From assembly GCF_014649655.1 (NCBI RefSeq), contig NZ_BMTL01000022.1:62001-126000 (forward strand): a DNA stretch of 64,000 nucleotides, given 5' to 3'. The notes below the pieces were generated by a model. It worked only from the letters and a program-made list of their open reading frames with translations, searched no databases and was not told the origin of the DNA. This DNA comes from Streptomyces humidus. Its GTDB lineage: Bacteria > Actinomycetota > Actinomycetes > Streptomycetales > Streptomycetaceae. A program made the translations under genes and the position numbers. Positions 43,100-52,734 of this stretch are shown here, one piece after another (the first letter of the stretch is position 1; each line of letters opens with the position of its first letter).

Positions 43100-43456
43100 G
43101 TGACCACGCAGCCCCGCCCCACGACCACCCTGTGGCGCCCCACCGGCCCGGTGGAGCTGGCGCTGGTGCGCGACCTCGCCTGGCGCGCCTGGCCGCCCCG
43201 CCTCCCCGAGCAGCCGATCTTCTACCCGGTGCTCGACGAGGACTACGCCGTCAAGATCGCCCGGGACTGGAACGTCAAACACGACGGCGCGGGCTACGTG
43301 ACCCGGTTCGAAGTCGACTCCGTGTTTTTGCGCAGATACCCGGTCCAGCGGGCGGGTGGCCGGACGATCCTCGAACTGTGGGTGCCCGCAGAGGAGTTGG
43401 CGGAGTTCAACGCGCACATCGTGGGCGGGATCGAGGTCGTCCACGAGTTCCGGTGA
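43100..43456 (+). CDS. Small conserved protein of unknown function
   Basis: 118 residues; conserved-looking stretches TLWRPTGPVELALVRD, PPRLPEQPIFYPVLDEDYA and GGRTILELWVPAEELAEFN. Similar Streptomyces proteins are often labelled 'ADP-ribosylation/crystallin J1' in databases (from memory); the sequence itself shows no ADP-ribosylglycohydrolase motif. GTG 43100 has AAAGG upstream. It stands alone; the 253-nt gap that follows (43457-43709) shows no gene. Confidence 0.75.
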   Translation: MTTQPRPTTTLWRPTGPVELALVRDLAWRAWPPRLPEQPIFYPVLDEDYAVKIARDWNVKHDGAGYVTRFEVDSVFLRRYPVQRAGGRTILELWVPAEELAEFNAHIVGGIEVVHEFR

Positions 43457-43709
43457 CCTCGCCGGGACGCTCGCTGCGGGCCGGAGATCCTCCAGGCCCG
43501 CCGCGAGCCGGCGTACGGCCTGCGGCCCCGCTGTCCGAGCGGGCAGGCAGGCCGGGGCCGCGCGCGGACATGGACTCGCCCGGACTCCGGCGGTCTGCCG
43601 CGCCCGGTCGCCGGCGGCACGGTGAGCGCCGTCACGGCCGACGCCCGGCGCGACCGGGTCCCGGCCGTCGCCCTGGACGGGGTGCGCGCCGGGCGCCGGG
43701 CGGCCGCGG

Positions 43710-44906
43710 TCAGCCCGCGAGCGGGTGCTCCGGGTCCAGCAGCTTCGCGATCCGCTCGGTGATCGTCTGCGCGTTGTTGCCGCCAGGCGCGTCCGGGCCG
43801 ACCGTCGTGGACACCGCGATGGACAGCCGCTTGTGCGGCTCGTACGCCATCACGGCCGCGTAGCCGAAGAAGGACGGGTTCTGCAGCACCCAGCCGTTCT
43901 TGACGACGACGCCCACGCCGAAGTGGAAGTCCTTCGTCATGGGCAGGCACACCGACGCGGGGCAGTTCGCGGTGGGGTGGCCGAGACCGACCGTCCCCGG
44001 ATCGAGCTGCGTGCGGAAGGAGCGCTTCGAGAGCAGTTCGCCCGAGCCGATGCCCTGGCCGGAACGGGCCAGGTCGCAGATGTCCTGGGTGATGACCGCC
44101 CCCGGTGCGGTGGTCCAGGAGGGGTTGAAGTAGGTGGACTCCTCGTAGGTGCCGCGCTCGTCGTCGTAGGCGTGGAGCACCGGCTGCGGGATCTCCGCGG
44201 TGTCGTTGCTGTGGGTGTTGCGCAGGCCCAGCGGGCGCAGGACGCGCTGCCGCAGGAGGTGCGCGAGCGGGGTCCGGGAGATCTTCTCCAGGACGCGGCC
44301 GAGCAGCACGAAGTTGGCGTGCGAGTAGCTCCAGTTGGTGCCCGGCTCGTACCAGAGCGGGTGGCTGAGGGAGATCCCGACGAGTTCCCGCGGGGTCCAG
44401 TGCTGCCACGGGTCCGCGTACAGCTTCTTCAGGAACACCGGGTCCGTGACGTAGTCGTGCAGGCCCGAGGTGGAGTCGCCGAGCATGCGCAGGGTGATCT
44501 CGTCGCCGTGCGGCAGGTCGGGCAGCCAGCGCGAGACCGGGGCGTCGAGGTCCGCCTTGTGCTCCTCGACGAGCTGGAGCAGCACGGTGCCCATGAAGGC
44601 GATGCCGACCGAGCCGGTCCGGAAGTGCATGGCGGGGGTCGCGGGCACGCCCGTCATGGATTCGCCGACGGCTCCCGTGACGAGCTCGCGCCCGTCGACC
44701 GTGACCTTGACGAGGGCGGCCTCGAGACCGAGCTCCTTCTCTGCGCGGCGGACGATGCCGAGGACCTTGCGCGCCCGGCCGTCGGGGCTGCGGGTGGCTG
44801 CGCAGGCCCGGTCGTGGTGGCCGGGACCTGCGGCCGCGACCGTCGTCTGGAGGGTCGAGGCGAGAAGAGCGGCGGCGCAGAGCAGCGCCGTACGGGTACG
44901 CGTCAT
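43710..44906 (-). CDS. Secreted class C beta-lactamase/DD-peptidase-fold protein, probably inactive
   Basis: 398 residues with a signal peptide (MTRTRTALLCAAALLAS...). The overall fold is clear (FRTGSV, DAPVSRWLPDLP, EITLRMLGDSTSGLHDY, YEPGTNWSYSHANFVLLG). The SxxK motif reads S-V-G-I (Ser99, Ile102), lacking the general-base lysine, and the YxN motif reads Y-S-H (Tyr194, His196). Both are needed for beta-lactam or peptide hydrolysis, so it is more likely a binding protein or an enzyme with altered chemistry than a resistance enzyme. Confidence 0.85.
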   Translation of the reverse strand: MTRTRTALLCAAALLASTLQTTVAAAGPGHHDRACAATRSPDGRARKVLGIVRRAEKELGLEAALVKVTVDGRELVTGAVGESMTGVPATPAMHFRTGSVGIAFMGTVLLQLVEEHKADLDAPVSRWLPDLPHGDEITLRMLGDSTSGLHDYVTDPVFLKKLYADPWQHWTPRELVGISLSHPLWYEPGTNWSYSHANFVLLGRVLEKISRTPLAHLLRQRVLRPLGLRNTHSNDTAEIPQPVLHAYDDERGTYEESTYFNPSWTTAPGAVITQDICDLARSGQGIGSGELLSKRSFRTQLDPGTVGLGHPTANCPASVCLPMTKDFHFGVGVVVKNGWVLQNPSFFGYAAVMAYEPHKRLSIAVSTTVGPDAPGGNNAQTITERIAKLLDPEHPLAG

Positions 44907-45556
44907 ACGCGCACTATGGGTTGAACGTCACAACGGTCCCGGCGTGACACTCGGACACCGGCGCCCCGGGGCCGGACAGAACCCGTACGGAGGAGTGCAG
45001 CCCCCCGCGCAGCGACCGCACGGTCAAGCCGGTCGACGACCTCCCGAGGACGGGCCCGACCGCGCAGTCAACGCAGTCTTGGCGGCCGTCCGGCCCCAGT
45101 CAAGACCCGTTCCGGTGGGTGAGCGGCGGGCACCCGGCCGAGCAGGGGCTCTTCCGGTCACTCCGGGGGCGACACACAGAATTTTCCCGGCCACCGGATC
45201 GACGCAGGGAACAGGCGCCCGTCCGGGGACATGCGGTCCAAAGGAGCGCATTTCTGTCGGCCCATCATGTTTCCGGAAGGTGAGTCCGAGGTGAACACCG
45301 CTGTGGGGAACCGGAATTGATCCGTTTTCCTCCCCCCTGGACCTTCACGCGCGTCTGACCGAATCGATGCGGCCGGTAACCGGCCGATCGTTCGAACGTT
45401 GACCAGTGAGTAACAAGGCCACTAGCTTTCAACGCGTTTCGAGCACGCGCTACAGAACGGCGTTCCGCGGTGGGCCTCTCCCCGCCGGAATCCGGTGAGC
45501 CGCCTTTGCTGTCCCGAACCCCCCACCGAGCAGTCTCACCCTTGATTCGGAGCATC
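44907..45556. promoter_or_regulatory. Control region of the PUFA-like operon
   Basis: 650-nt gap without a convincing gene. Near its right end are a 17-bp inverted repeat (arms 45370-45377 / 45379-45386), a 10-bp palindrome CGTTCGAACG (45389-45398), and a promoter-like TTGACC (45399-45404), 18 bp, TAGCTT (45423-45428). Dyads directly upstream of a -35 suggest an activator or repressor site. The leader before ATG 45557 would be about 120 nt. Confidence 0.5.
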
Positions 45557-48500
45557 ATGACGTCCGCTGTGCGTTCCGAGGACATGATCATCGGCATCAC
45601 TCCGTTCGGCGAGCCGGACGCCGGGCTCGCCCTGGCGGTCGGCCGGGCCGGCGGTCTCGGCGTGCTGGACCTCGGGCCCGGCGACCGAAGATCGCGCGAG
45701 GCCCTCTCCCGGCTGCGGCGCGCCTCTCCGGGCGGGTTCGGCGTCCGGGTCGACGCGCACTGCCGGCTCACCCCCGCCGATCTGGATCCGGACGGTCCCC
45801 ACACCGTGGTCCTCGCCGTCGACGCGGCGACCGGAACAGCGGGCACAGCGGGCACAGCCTGGCCGATCGCCGAACTCGCGGGGCGCTTCCGGGTGCTGGT
45901 CGAGGTGACCGATCTGGCGGGCGCGCGGGAGGCGTCCCTCGCCGGCGCGCACGGCCTGATCGCTCGCGGCGCCGAATGCGGCGGCCGCGTCGGCGCGCTG
46001 AACTCCTTCGTCCTGCTCCAGCAGCTCCTGGCCGCGCCCGACGTGACGACGCCGGTGTGGGCGTGCGGCGGCATCGGCCCCCGGACGGCCGCCGCCGCGG
46101 TGGCGGGCGGCGCGGCGGGGGTCGTCCTGGACGGCCAGCTCGCGCTGCTCGTCGAGTCGGCGCTGCCCGAACCGGCCGCCGCGGCGCTGCGCACCCTCGA
46201 CGGTTCGGAGACCGTCGTCCTGGCCGGTCACCGTGTCCTCCTGCGGCGGGGCCCGGACGCGCCGCAGCTCGCCGGGGACGCCGGGCCACAGGAGGTCGCG
46301 GCGATGCTCGGCGCACGGGACCCGCGCACCCAGTTGCTCCCGGTGGGCCAGGACGGCTTCCTCGCCGCCCGGTTCGCCGAGCGCTGGGGCGACGTACGGC
46401 GCACCGTGCGCGCGATGCGGGACGCGATGCGGGACGCCGTCCACGACGACTCGGCCCCCCGTGCGCTGCGGCCCGGTTCGCCGATGAGCCGGGCGCTCGG
46501 CACCCGGCTCCCCGTCGCTCAGGGGCCGATGACCAGGGTGAGCGACGACGCCGCGTTCGCCGCGGCGGTGGCGGCGGACGGGGCGCTGCCCTTCCTCGCC
46601 CTGGCCCTGGCGGACGGCGCGCGGACCCGGACGATGCTGGCCGAGACGCGGGACGCGGCGGCCGGCCGGCCCTGGGGTGTGGGCGTCCTCGGCTTCGCGC
46701 CGGAGGACGTGCGCGCGGCCCAGCTGGAGGCCGTACGGCAGATGCGGCCGACGCACGCGATCATCGCCGGCGGCCGGCCGTCCCAGGCGCGGGCGCTGGA
46801 GCAGGACGGCATCCGCACCTTTCTGCACGTGCCCTCCCCGGGGTTGCTGCGACAGTTCCTGGACGCCGGGGCACGCCGGTTCGTGTTCGAGGGCTCGGAG
46901 TGCGGCGGACATGTCGGACCGCGCGGCAGCTTCGCGCTCTGGGAAGCCCAACTCGGCGTGTTGGAAGACTACTTCGAGGGCCGCGCGGCCGACGACGTCG
47001 AGGTGTTCTTCGCCGGCGGAGTGCACGACGAACGGTCGGCGGCGATGGTCGCCGCGCTCGCCGCGCCGCTCACCGCGCGCGGAGCGGCCGTCGGTCTGCT
47101 GATGGGCACCGCGTACCTGTTCACCGACGAGGCCGTGTCCTGCGGGGCGATCCGGCCGCTGTTCCGGCGGCAGGTCATGGACGCCGAGGCCACCACGCTG
47201 CTGGAGTCGGCGCCGGGGCACGCGACGCGGTGCGTGCCCAGCCCGTTCGCCGCGGGATTCCGCGACCAGGAGGCCCGGCTGCGCGCCGAGGGCGTGCCCG
47301 ACCGGCGGATCTGGGAGGAGCTGGAGCGGCTCAACGTCGGCCGGCTGCGCCTGGCCAGCAAGGGCGTGACCCGGGACACCGAGGGCGCGCTCGTCCCCGT
47401 CGACGAGCGCCGGCAGCTCGCCGAGGGGATGTTCATGGCGGGCGAGGTGGCCGTGCTGCGCTCGGCCACCACCACCCTCGCGGCCCTGCACGCGTCCGTG
47501 ACCACGGGCGCCGTCGAGCATCTCGCCCGGCGGGCGGCGGAGACGGCCCCGGCCGGGCAGGCCGCGGAGCCGGTCGCGCCCGCTCCGCTCGACGTCGCCG
47601 TCGTCGGCATGGCGTGCATGTTCCCGCAGGCTCCCGACCTGCCCGCCTTCTGGGCGAACGTCGTCGGCGGCGTGGACGCGGTGGACGAGGTCCCGGCCGA
47701 GCGCTGGGACCCGGCCGTGCACCACGGCGAGTCCACTCCGTCCAAGTGGGGCGGGTTCCTCCCCCGCATCCCCTTCGACCCGCTGCGCTACGGCATCCCG
47801 CCGGCCTCCCTCGGCCAGGTCGAACCGGTGCAGCTGCTGTCCCTGGAGGCCGCGCGGCGCGCCCTGGAGGACGCCGGATACGGCGACGGAGGACGGGAGT
47901 TCGACCGCTCCCGCACCTCGGTGGTGTTCGGCGCGGAGGCGGGCAGCGACCTGTCGAACGCGGCCACGCTGCGTGCGGTGCTGCCCTCCTACTACGGCCG
48001 TGTCCCGGAGGGTCTGGACGGCCAGCTCCCGCGGCTCACCGAGGACTCCTTCCCCGGCATGCTCGCGAACGTCATCTCGGGCCGGATCGCCAACCGGCTG
48101 GACCTCGGCGGCGCCAACTACACCGTCGACGCCGCCTGCGCCTCGTCGCTGGCCGCGGTGGACGTCGCTTGCAAGGAACTGGTCGGCGGCACCTCCGACG
48201 TGGTCCTGTGCGGCGGCGCCGACCTGCACAACGGCATCAACGACTACGTCCTGTTCTCCTCGGTGCACGCCCTGTCCCCGACCGGCCGCTCCCGCGCCTT
48301 CGACGGCTCGGCGGACGGCATCGCGCTCGGCGAGGGCGTCGCCTGCGTCGTGCTGAAGCGGCTCGCGGACGCCGAGCGCGACGGCGACCGCGTCTACGGC
48401 GTCATCAAGGGCCTGGGCGCCTCCAGCGACGGCCGCTCCCTCGGGCTGACCGCGCCCAGGCCCGAGGGGCAGCGTTCGGCGCTGGAGCGCGCCTACCGCA

Positions 48501-51500
48501 ACGCGGGCGTCTCCCCGGCCGACGTCGGGCTGGTCGAGGCGCACGGCACCGGGACGGTGGTCGGCGACCGCACCGAACTGAGCATTCTCAGCGAGGTGTT
48601 CGCCGAGGCGGGGGCCAGGCCGGGCGGCTGTGCGCTCGGTTCGGTGAAGTCGCAGATCGGGCACACCAAGTGCGCCGCAGGCCTCGCCGGGATGATCAAG
48701 ACGCTGCTGGCCCTGCACACGGGCGTCCGGCCGCCCACCCTGCACGTCGAGACGCCCAACCCGGCCTGGGACGCGGACACCAGCCCCTTCGCCTTCCACG
48801 CCGAGGCCCGCCCCTGGGCGGTGCCCGCGCGGGAACGGATCGCCGGGGTCAGCGCGTTCGGCTTCGGCGGCACCAACTTCCATGTGGTGCTGGCCGCTTA
48901 CGCGGACGGTGTGCCGCCGGTGCGGGGACTCGACGTCTGGCCGGCCGAGCTGTTCGTCTTCCGCGGACGGGACGAGGCGACGGCCCGCCGGGCGATGGAG
49001 GAACTGCTCAAGGCCGCCCGGGCGCCCGGCCGTCCATGGCGGCTCCGCGACCTCGCCCTGAGCGCGGCCCGGCGGTCGGACGCGAGCACCGACCCGGCCC
49101 GGGGCGCCATCGTGGCGACGGACGTGGACGACCTGGTGGAGAAACTGCTGCGGGCCACGGCCGATCCCGCCGACGCCGCCGGAGCCGCTCCGCTGCGCGG
49201 GCTCCACCGGCCCGGCCCCGGCGGCACGGAAGGCGTGGTCCGCACGGCCGGCACGAGCCGTGCGGACGACACGAGCCGTGCGGACGACACGGCTGACGCA
49301 GAGAGTGCAGGGAGTACGGCTGACGCAGGGAGCACGAGCGGCACCGGTCCTGCGGGCGGCACCGGTGACGCGGGCGACGCACGCGACGCCAAGGTCGCCT
49401 TCCTGTTCCCCGGTCAGGGCAGCCAGCGCACCGGCATGCTCGCGGACCTGTTCGTCGCCTTCCCGGAGCTGCGCCCCTACCTGGAGCTCGGCCGCTCGCA
49501 TGCCGACGCCCTGTATCCGCCGGCCGCCTTTGACGACGCCGTGCGCGAGAGGCAGCGGGCCGCGCTGACCGACACCCGCGTGGCGCAGCCCGCCCTCGGC
49601 GTCGCGGGACTCGCCGCGCACGCCGTGCTCACCGCGGCCGGCGTGCAGCCGGACATGGCCGCCGGACACAGCTACGGCGAGCTGGTGGCCCTGTGCGCGG
49701 CGGGCGCGCTCACCCCCGAGACGCTGCTGGAACTCAGCGCGGAACGGGCGGCGGCGATCCTGCGGGCGGCGGAGGCCGCCGGGGCCGCCCGTGGTGACGA
49801 GGGCGACGGCGCGGACCTCGGGACCATGGCGGCGGTCTCGGCCGGCGCCGAAGAGGTGACGCGGGCGCTCCGGGACGCGGGCGCGCCGGACAGCGTCGTC
49901 ATCGCCAACCGCAACTCCCCCGAACAGACGGTGATCTCCGGTCCCACGGACGCCGTCGCCGAGGCCGTCCGGCTGCTGCGCGCGGCGGGTCTGCGGGCCC
50001 AGCGCGTCCCGGTCGCCTGCGCCTTCCACAGCCCGCTGGTCGCCGGCGCCGCCGACCGGTTCGCCGAGGCGCTCGCCGCCCGCCCGGTGCACGCGCCCGA
50101 GTTCCCGGTGTGGTCCAACCGCACGGCCGACCCCTACCCCCCGGACGGCGACGCGGTGCGGGCCGGGCTCGCCGCGCAGATCGGCGCCCCGGTCGCCTTC
50201 GTGGAGCAGATCGAGGCCATGTACGCGGCCGGGGCGCGCGTCTTCGTCGAGGCCGGTCCGGGCTCCGTGCTGACCCGGCTGACGGGCCAGATCCTCGGCG
50301 ACCGCCCGCACCGCACGGTGGCCTGCGAGCCCCGGCCCGGCAGCGGCCTGCGCGGCTGGCTCGAGGCGCTGGCGGAACTCGCCGTCGCGGGGCTGCCGGT
50401 GCGCGCCGGGTGGCTGCTGCGCGGCCGCGACGCGGTGGACGCGCTCCGCGCACCCGAGCCGAAGCGGCCCGGCTGGACCGTGGACGGCCAGCTGGTGCGC
50501 ACCGCCGACGGCGCCTTCCTTCCCGGTGCGCTCGCACCGGCCCGACGTGTCGTGGACCCCACCGAGAGGACAGCGACGACTGTGACGACGAACCCCCCGC
50601 AGGGCGTCCCGTCCGACCGGGACGCGCTCATCTCCGAATTCCTGCGCACCAGCCGGGAGATGATCGCCGCCCAACGGGACGTCCTGCTCACCTACTTCGG
50701 CGCCGACCCGGGCGCGCGGCTCGCCTCCCCCCCGCCGCCCGCACCTCAGGTTCTGCAAGCCGTCCCGCAACTCCCTTCCGGGGCAACGGAGTCGGCCGGC
50801 CCGACCCGGACCGCGGACGCCGCGGCCGCCGTCGGGGGGCCCGACGCCATGGAGCCCGCCGCGGTGCCCTCGGGAGTGGTCGACGTCCAGCAGGTCGTCC
50901 TGGAGATCATCAGCGAGCGCACCGGCTACCCCGTCGACATGATCGAGCCCGACCTCGATCTGGAGGCGGATCTCAGCATCGACTCGATCAAGCGGGCCGA
51001 GATCGCGGGCGAACTGGCCCGCCGCCTGGGCGCGGGAGCGGACGCCGGCCTCGCCGGCCTGGACGACGACGCGCTGGAGGAGCTGGCGAAGGCGCGGACG
51101 GCCGCCGCGGTGACCGACTGGCTGACCGCCCGGCTGGACGGACCCGCCGAGCAGGCCGCCGCACCGACGCAACCGGCGGCGGCCCCGGACCCGGACCCCG
51201 GGCCGGACGCCGTCACCGGCGAGGCCCCCGGCCGGCGCCTGCTGCGCCCGGTCCTCCTCGACGAGCGGCCCGGCGCCCCCGCCGACCCGTCGGCCGTGTT
51301 CGCCGGCGCCCGCTGGATCGTCCTCGGCGACGCCCCCGAGACGGCCGCCCGCCTGGCCTCCCACGGCGCCGACGTCGACGTGCGCGCCCGTGATCACGTC
51401 CTGACGGAGGCGGACGGGCCGGTGGACGGCGTGCTGTGGCTCGGGGCCCTCGCGAACGGCGACGACTCCCCCGTGCTGCCCGACATGTTCCCCGTGCTGA

Positions 51501-52690
51501 AGGCCGCCCTGGCGCACGGCCCGCGCCGGCTGCTGGCCGTCCGCTCCGCCGACGGCGAGGCGCCCGACCCCCGCACGGCGGGCCTGCGCGGACTGTTCCG
51601 GACCGTGGCGCTCGAGTATCCGCAGACCGTGGCCCGGGTCGTCGAACTCGCCGACGTCTCGCCGTCCGCCGTCGCGGACGCCGTGGTCGCCGAGGCCATG
51701 GCGCCGGACCGGACGCCGGTCGTGCTGCGGACGGCGGCCGGGCGGCACGGGTTCGACCTGGTGGCGGCGCCGCTCGGCGCGCTCGGCGACACGGGGGCGG
51801 GACCGGCCGGGGAAGGCGCCGCGGAAGCGGCCGCGCTCGGCCTGGACCGGGACTCGGTGGTCCTGCTCGCGGGCGGGGCGCGCGGCATCACCGCGCAGTT
51901 CGCCGCCGCACTCGCCCGCGCCTCCCGCTGCCGTCTGGAACTGCTCGGCCGCACCCCCGCCCCGGACGGTCCGGAGGCCGCGGACACCGCGTCCGCCCGC
52001 ACCCCGGCCGCGCTGCGGGCCGCGCTCGCCGCCCGCGGCGGTCTGCGGCCTGCCGAGATCAACCGCGCCGCCGAACTGCTGCTGGCCCAGCGGGAGATCG
52101 CGGCCACGATCGCCGAGCTGACCGCGCTGGGCAGCCGGGCCCGCTACCGTTCGGTCGATTTCCGCGAGCCGGAGGCGGTGCTGCAGGCGGTCAAGGAGAT
52201 CCATGCCGAGCACGGCCGGCTCGACGGCGTGGTGCACGCGGCCGGCGTGATCGAGGACCGGCTCATCGCCGAGAAGAGCGCCGAGTCCTTCCGGCGGGTG
52301 TACGCCACGAAGGCGACCGGCGCCCACGCCCTGCTCACCGCGTTGGAGGAGCTGCCGACCGCACCCGCGTTCACCGTGCTGTTCGGTTCGGTCTCGGCCG
52401 TGGCGGGCAACCGCGGCCAGGTGGACTACGCAGCCGCCAACGACGCGCTGGAGTCCCTCGGCGCGGCCTTCGCCGCCCGTACGGGCCGCCGTGCGGTGAC
52501 CGTGCACTGGGGCCCGTGGGCGCCCTCGGCCGAACACGCGGGCATGGTCGGGGCGGAGCTCGCCCGCGAGTACGCCCGGCGCGGCATCCGGCTGATCGAC
52601 CCCGAGGAGGGGACGGCCGCGCTGCTGCGGGAGCTCGCCTGGGGCGAGGAGTCCGCCACCGCCGTCGTCTACACCGCCTCGGGCTGGTGA
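45557..52690 (+). CDS. PUFA-synthase-like megasynthase 1: FMN barrel x2-KS-AT-ACP-KR
   Basis: 2377 residues. Two nitronate-monooxygenase/PfaD-like FMN barrels (about 10-295 and 305-680; GAECGGRVG and GSECGGHVG) that may act as enoyl reductases. KS (about 677-1113): Cys861 in DAACASS, EAHGTGT, GHTKCAAG. AT (about 1279-1590): GHSYG, Ser1372. ACP with IDSIKRAEI (Ser1810), the motif of PfaA carrier domains. KR (about 2100-2377). The domain kinds match PfaA plus PfaD of polyunsaturated fatty acid synthases, but PfaD is fused in front and duplicated, and only one ACP is present rather than a tandem array. It probably works iteratively with the next gene. The KS-AT linker has 18-bp duplications (about 49250-49300). 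Confidence 0.9.
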   Translation: MTSAVRSEDMIIGITPFGEPDAGLALAVGRAGGLGVLDLGPGDRRSREALSRLRRASPGGFGVRVDAHCRLTPADLDPDGPHTVVLAVDAATGTAGTAGTAWPIAELAGRFRVLVEVTDLAGAREASLAGAHGLIARGAECGGRVGALNSFVLLQQLLAAPDVTTPVWACGGIGPRTAAAAVAGGAAGVVLDGQLALLVESALPEPAAAALRTLDGSETVVLAGHRVLLRRGPDAPQLAGDAGPQEVAAMLGARDPRTQLLPVGQDGFLAARFAERWGDVRRTVRAMRDAMRDAVHDDSAPRALRPGSPMSRALGTRLPVAQGPMTRVSDDAAFAAAVAADGALPFLALALADGARTRTMLAETRDAAAGRPWGVGVLGFAPEDVRAAQLEAVRQMRPTHAIIAGGRPSQARALEQDGIRTFLHVPSPGLLRQFLDAGARRFVFEGSECGGHVGPRGSFALWEAQLGVLEDYFEGRAADDVEVFFAGGVHDERSAAMVAALAAPLTARGAAVGLLMGTAYLFTDEAVSCGAIRPLFRRQVMDAEATTLLESAPGHATRCVPSPFAAGFRDQEARLRAEGVPDRRIWEELERLNVGRLRLASKGVTRDTEGALVPVDERRQLAEGMFMAGEVAVLRSATTTLAALHASVTTGAVEHLARRAAETAPAGQAAEPVAPAPLDVAVVGMACMFPQAPDLPAFWANVVGGVDAVDEVPAERWDPAVHHGESTPSKWGGFLPRIPFDPLRYGIPPASLGQVEPVQLLSLEAARRALEDAGYGDGGREFDRSRTSVVFGAEAGSDLSNAATLRAVLPSYYGRVPEGLDGQLPRLTEDSFPGMLANVISGRIANRLDLGGANYTVDAACASSLAAVDVACKELVGGTSDVVLCGGADLHNGINDYVLFSSVHALSPTGRSRAFDGSADGIALGEGVACVVLKRLADAERDGDRVYGVIKGLGASSDGRSLGLTAPRPEGQRSALERAYRNAGVSPADVGLVEAHGTGTVVGDRTELSILSEVFAEAGARPGGCALGSVKSQIGHTKCAAGLAGMIKTLLALHTGVRPPTLHVETPNPAWDADTSPFAFHAEARPWAVPARERIAGVSAFGFGGTNFHVVLAAYADGVPPVRGLDVWPAELFVFRGRDEATARRAMEELLKAARAPGRPWRLRDLALSAARRSDASTDPARGAIVATDVDDLVEKLLRATADPADAAGAAPLRGLHRPGPGGTEGVVRTAGTSRADDTSRADDTADAESAGSTADAGSTSGTGPAGGTGDAGDARDAKVAFLFPGQGSQRTGMLADLFVAFPELRPYLELGRSHADALYPPAAFDDAVRERQRAALTDTRVAQPALGVAGLAAHAVLTAAGVQPDMAAGHSYGELVALCAAGALTPETLLELSAERAAAILRAAEAAGAARGDEGDGADLGTMAAVSAGAEEVTRALRDAGAPDSVVIANRNSPEQTVISGPTDAVAEAVRLLRAAGLRAQRVPVACAFHSPLVAGAADRFAEALAARPVHAPEFPVWSNRTADPYPPDGDAVRAGLAAQIGAPVAFVEQIEAMYAAGARVFVEAGPGSVLTRLTGQILGDRPHRTVACEPRPGSGLRGWLEALAELAVAGLPVRAGWLLRGRDAVDALRAPEPKRPGWTVDGQLVRTADGAFLPGALAPARRVVDPTERTATTVTTNPPQGVPSDRDALISEFLRTSREMIAAQRDVLLTYFGADPGARLASPPPPAPQVLQAVPQLPSGATESAGPTRTADAAAAVGGPDAMEPAAVPSGVVDVQQVVLEIISERTGYPVDMIEPDLDLEADLSIDSIKRAEIAGELARRLGAGADAGLAGLDDDALEELAKARTAAAVTDWLTARLDGPAEQAAAPTQPAAAPDPDPGPDAVTGEAPGRRLLRPVLLDERPGAPADPSAVFAGARWIVLGDAPETAARLASHGADVDVRARDHVLTEADGPVDGVLWLGALANGDDSPVLPDMFPVLKAALAHGPRRLLAVRSADGEAPDPRTAGLRGLFRTVALEYPQTVARVVELADVSPSAVADAVVAEAMAPDRTPVVLRTAAGRHGFDLVAAPLGALGDTGAGPAGEGAAEAAALGLDRDSVVLLAGGARGITAQFAAALARASRCRLELLGRTPAPDGPEAADTASARTPAALRAALAARGGLRPAEINRAAELLLAQREIAATIAELTALGSRARYRSVDFREPEAVLQAVKEIHAEHGRLDGVVHAAGVIEDRLIAEKSAESFRRVYATKATGAHALLTALEELPTAPAFTVLFGSVSAVAGNRGQVDYAAANDALESLGAAFAARTGRRAVTVHWGPWAPSAEHAGMVGAELAREYARRGIRLIDPEEGTAALLRELAWGEESATAVVYTASGW

Positions 52691-52734
52691 CGGTCGCGGT
52701 GGGCGCACCTCGACACGACGACGCCACAGGTGTC

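Noticed and set aside
43710..44906. Beta-lactam resistance gene
   Set aside because: SxxK and YxN motifs are both broken.
45024..45251. 75-codon minus-strand frame in the gap before the PUFA-like operon
   Set aside because: Third codon positions are not GC-biased, there is no good ribosome site and no recognisable motif.
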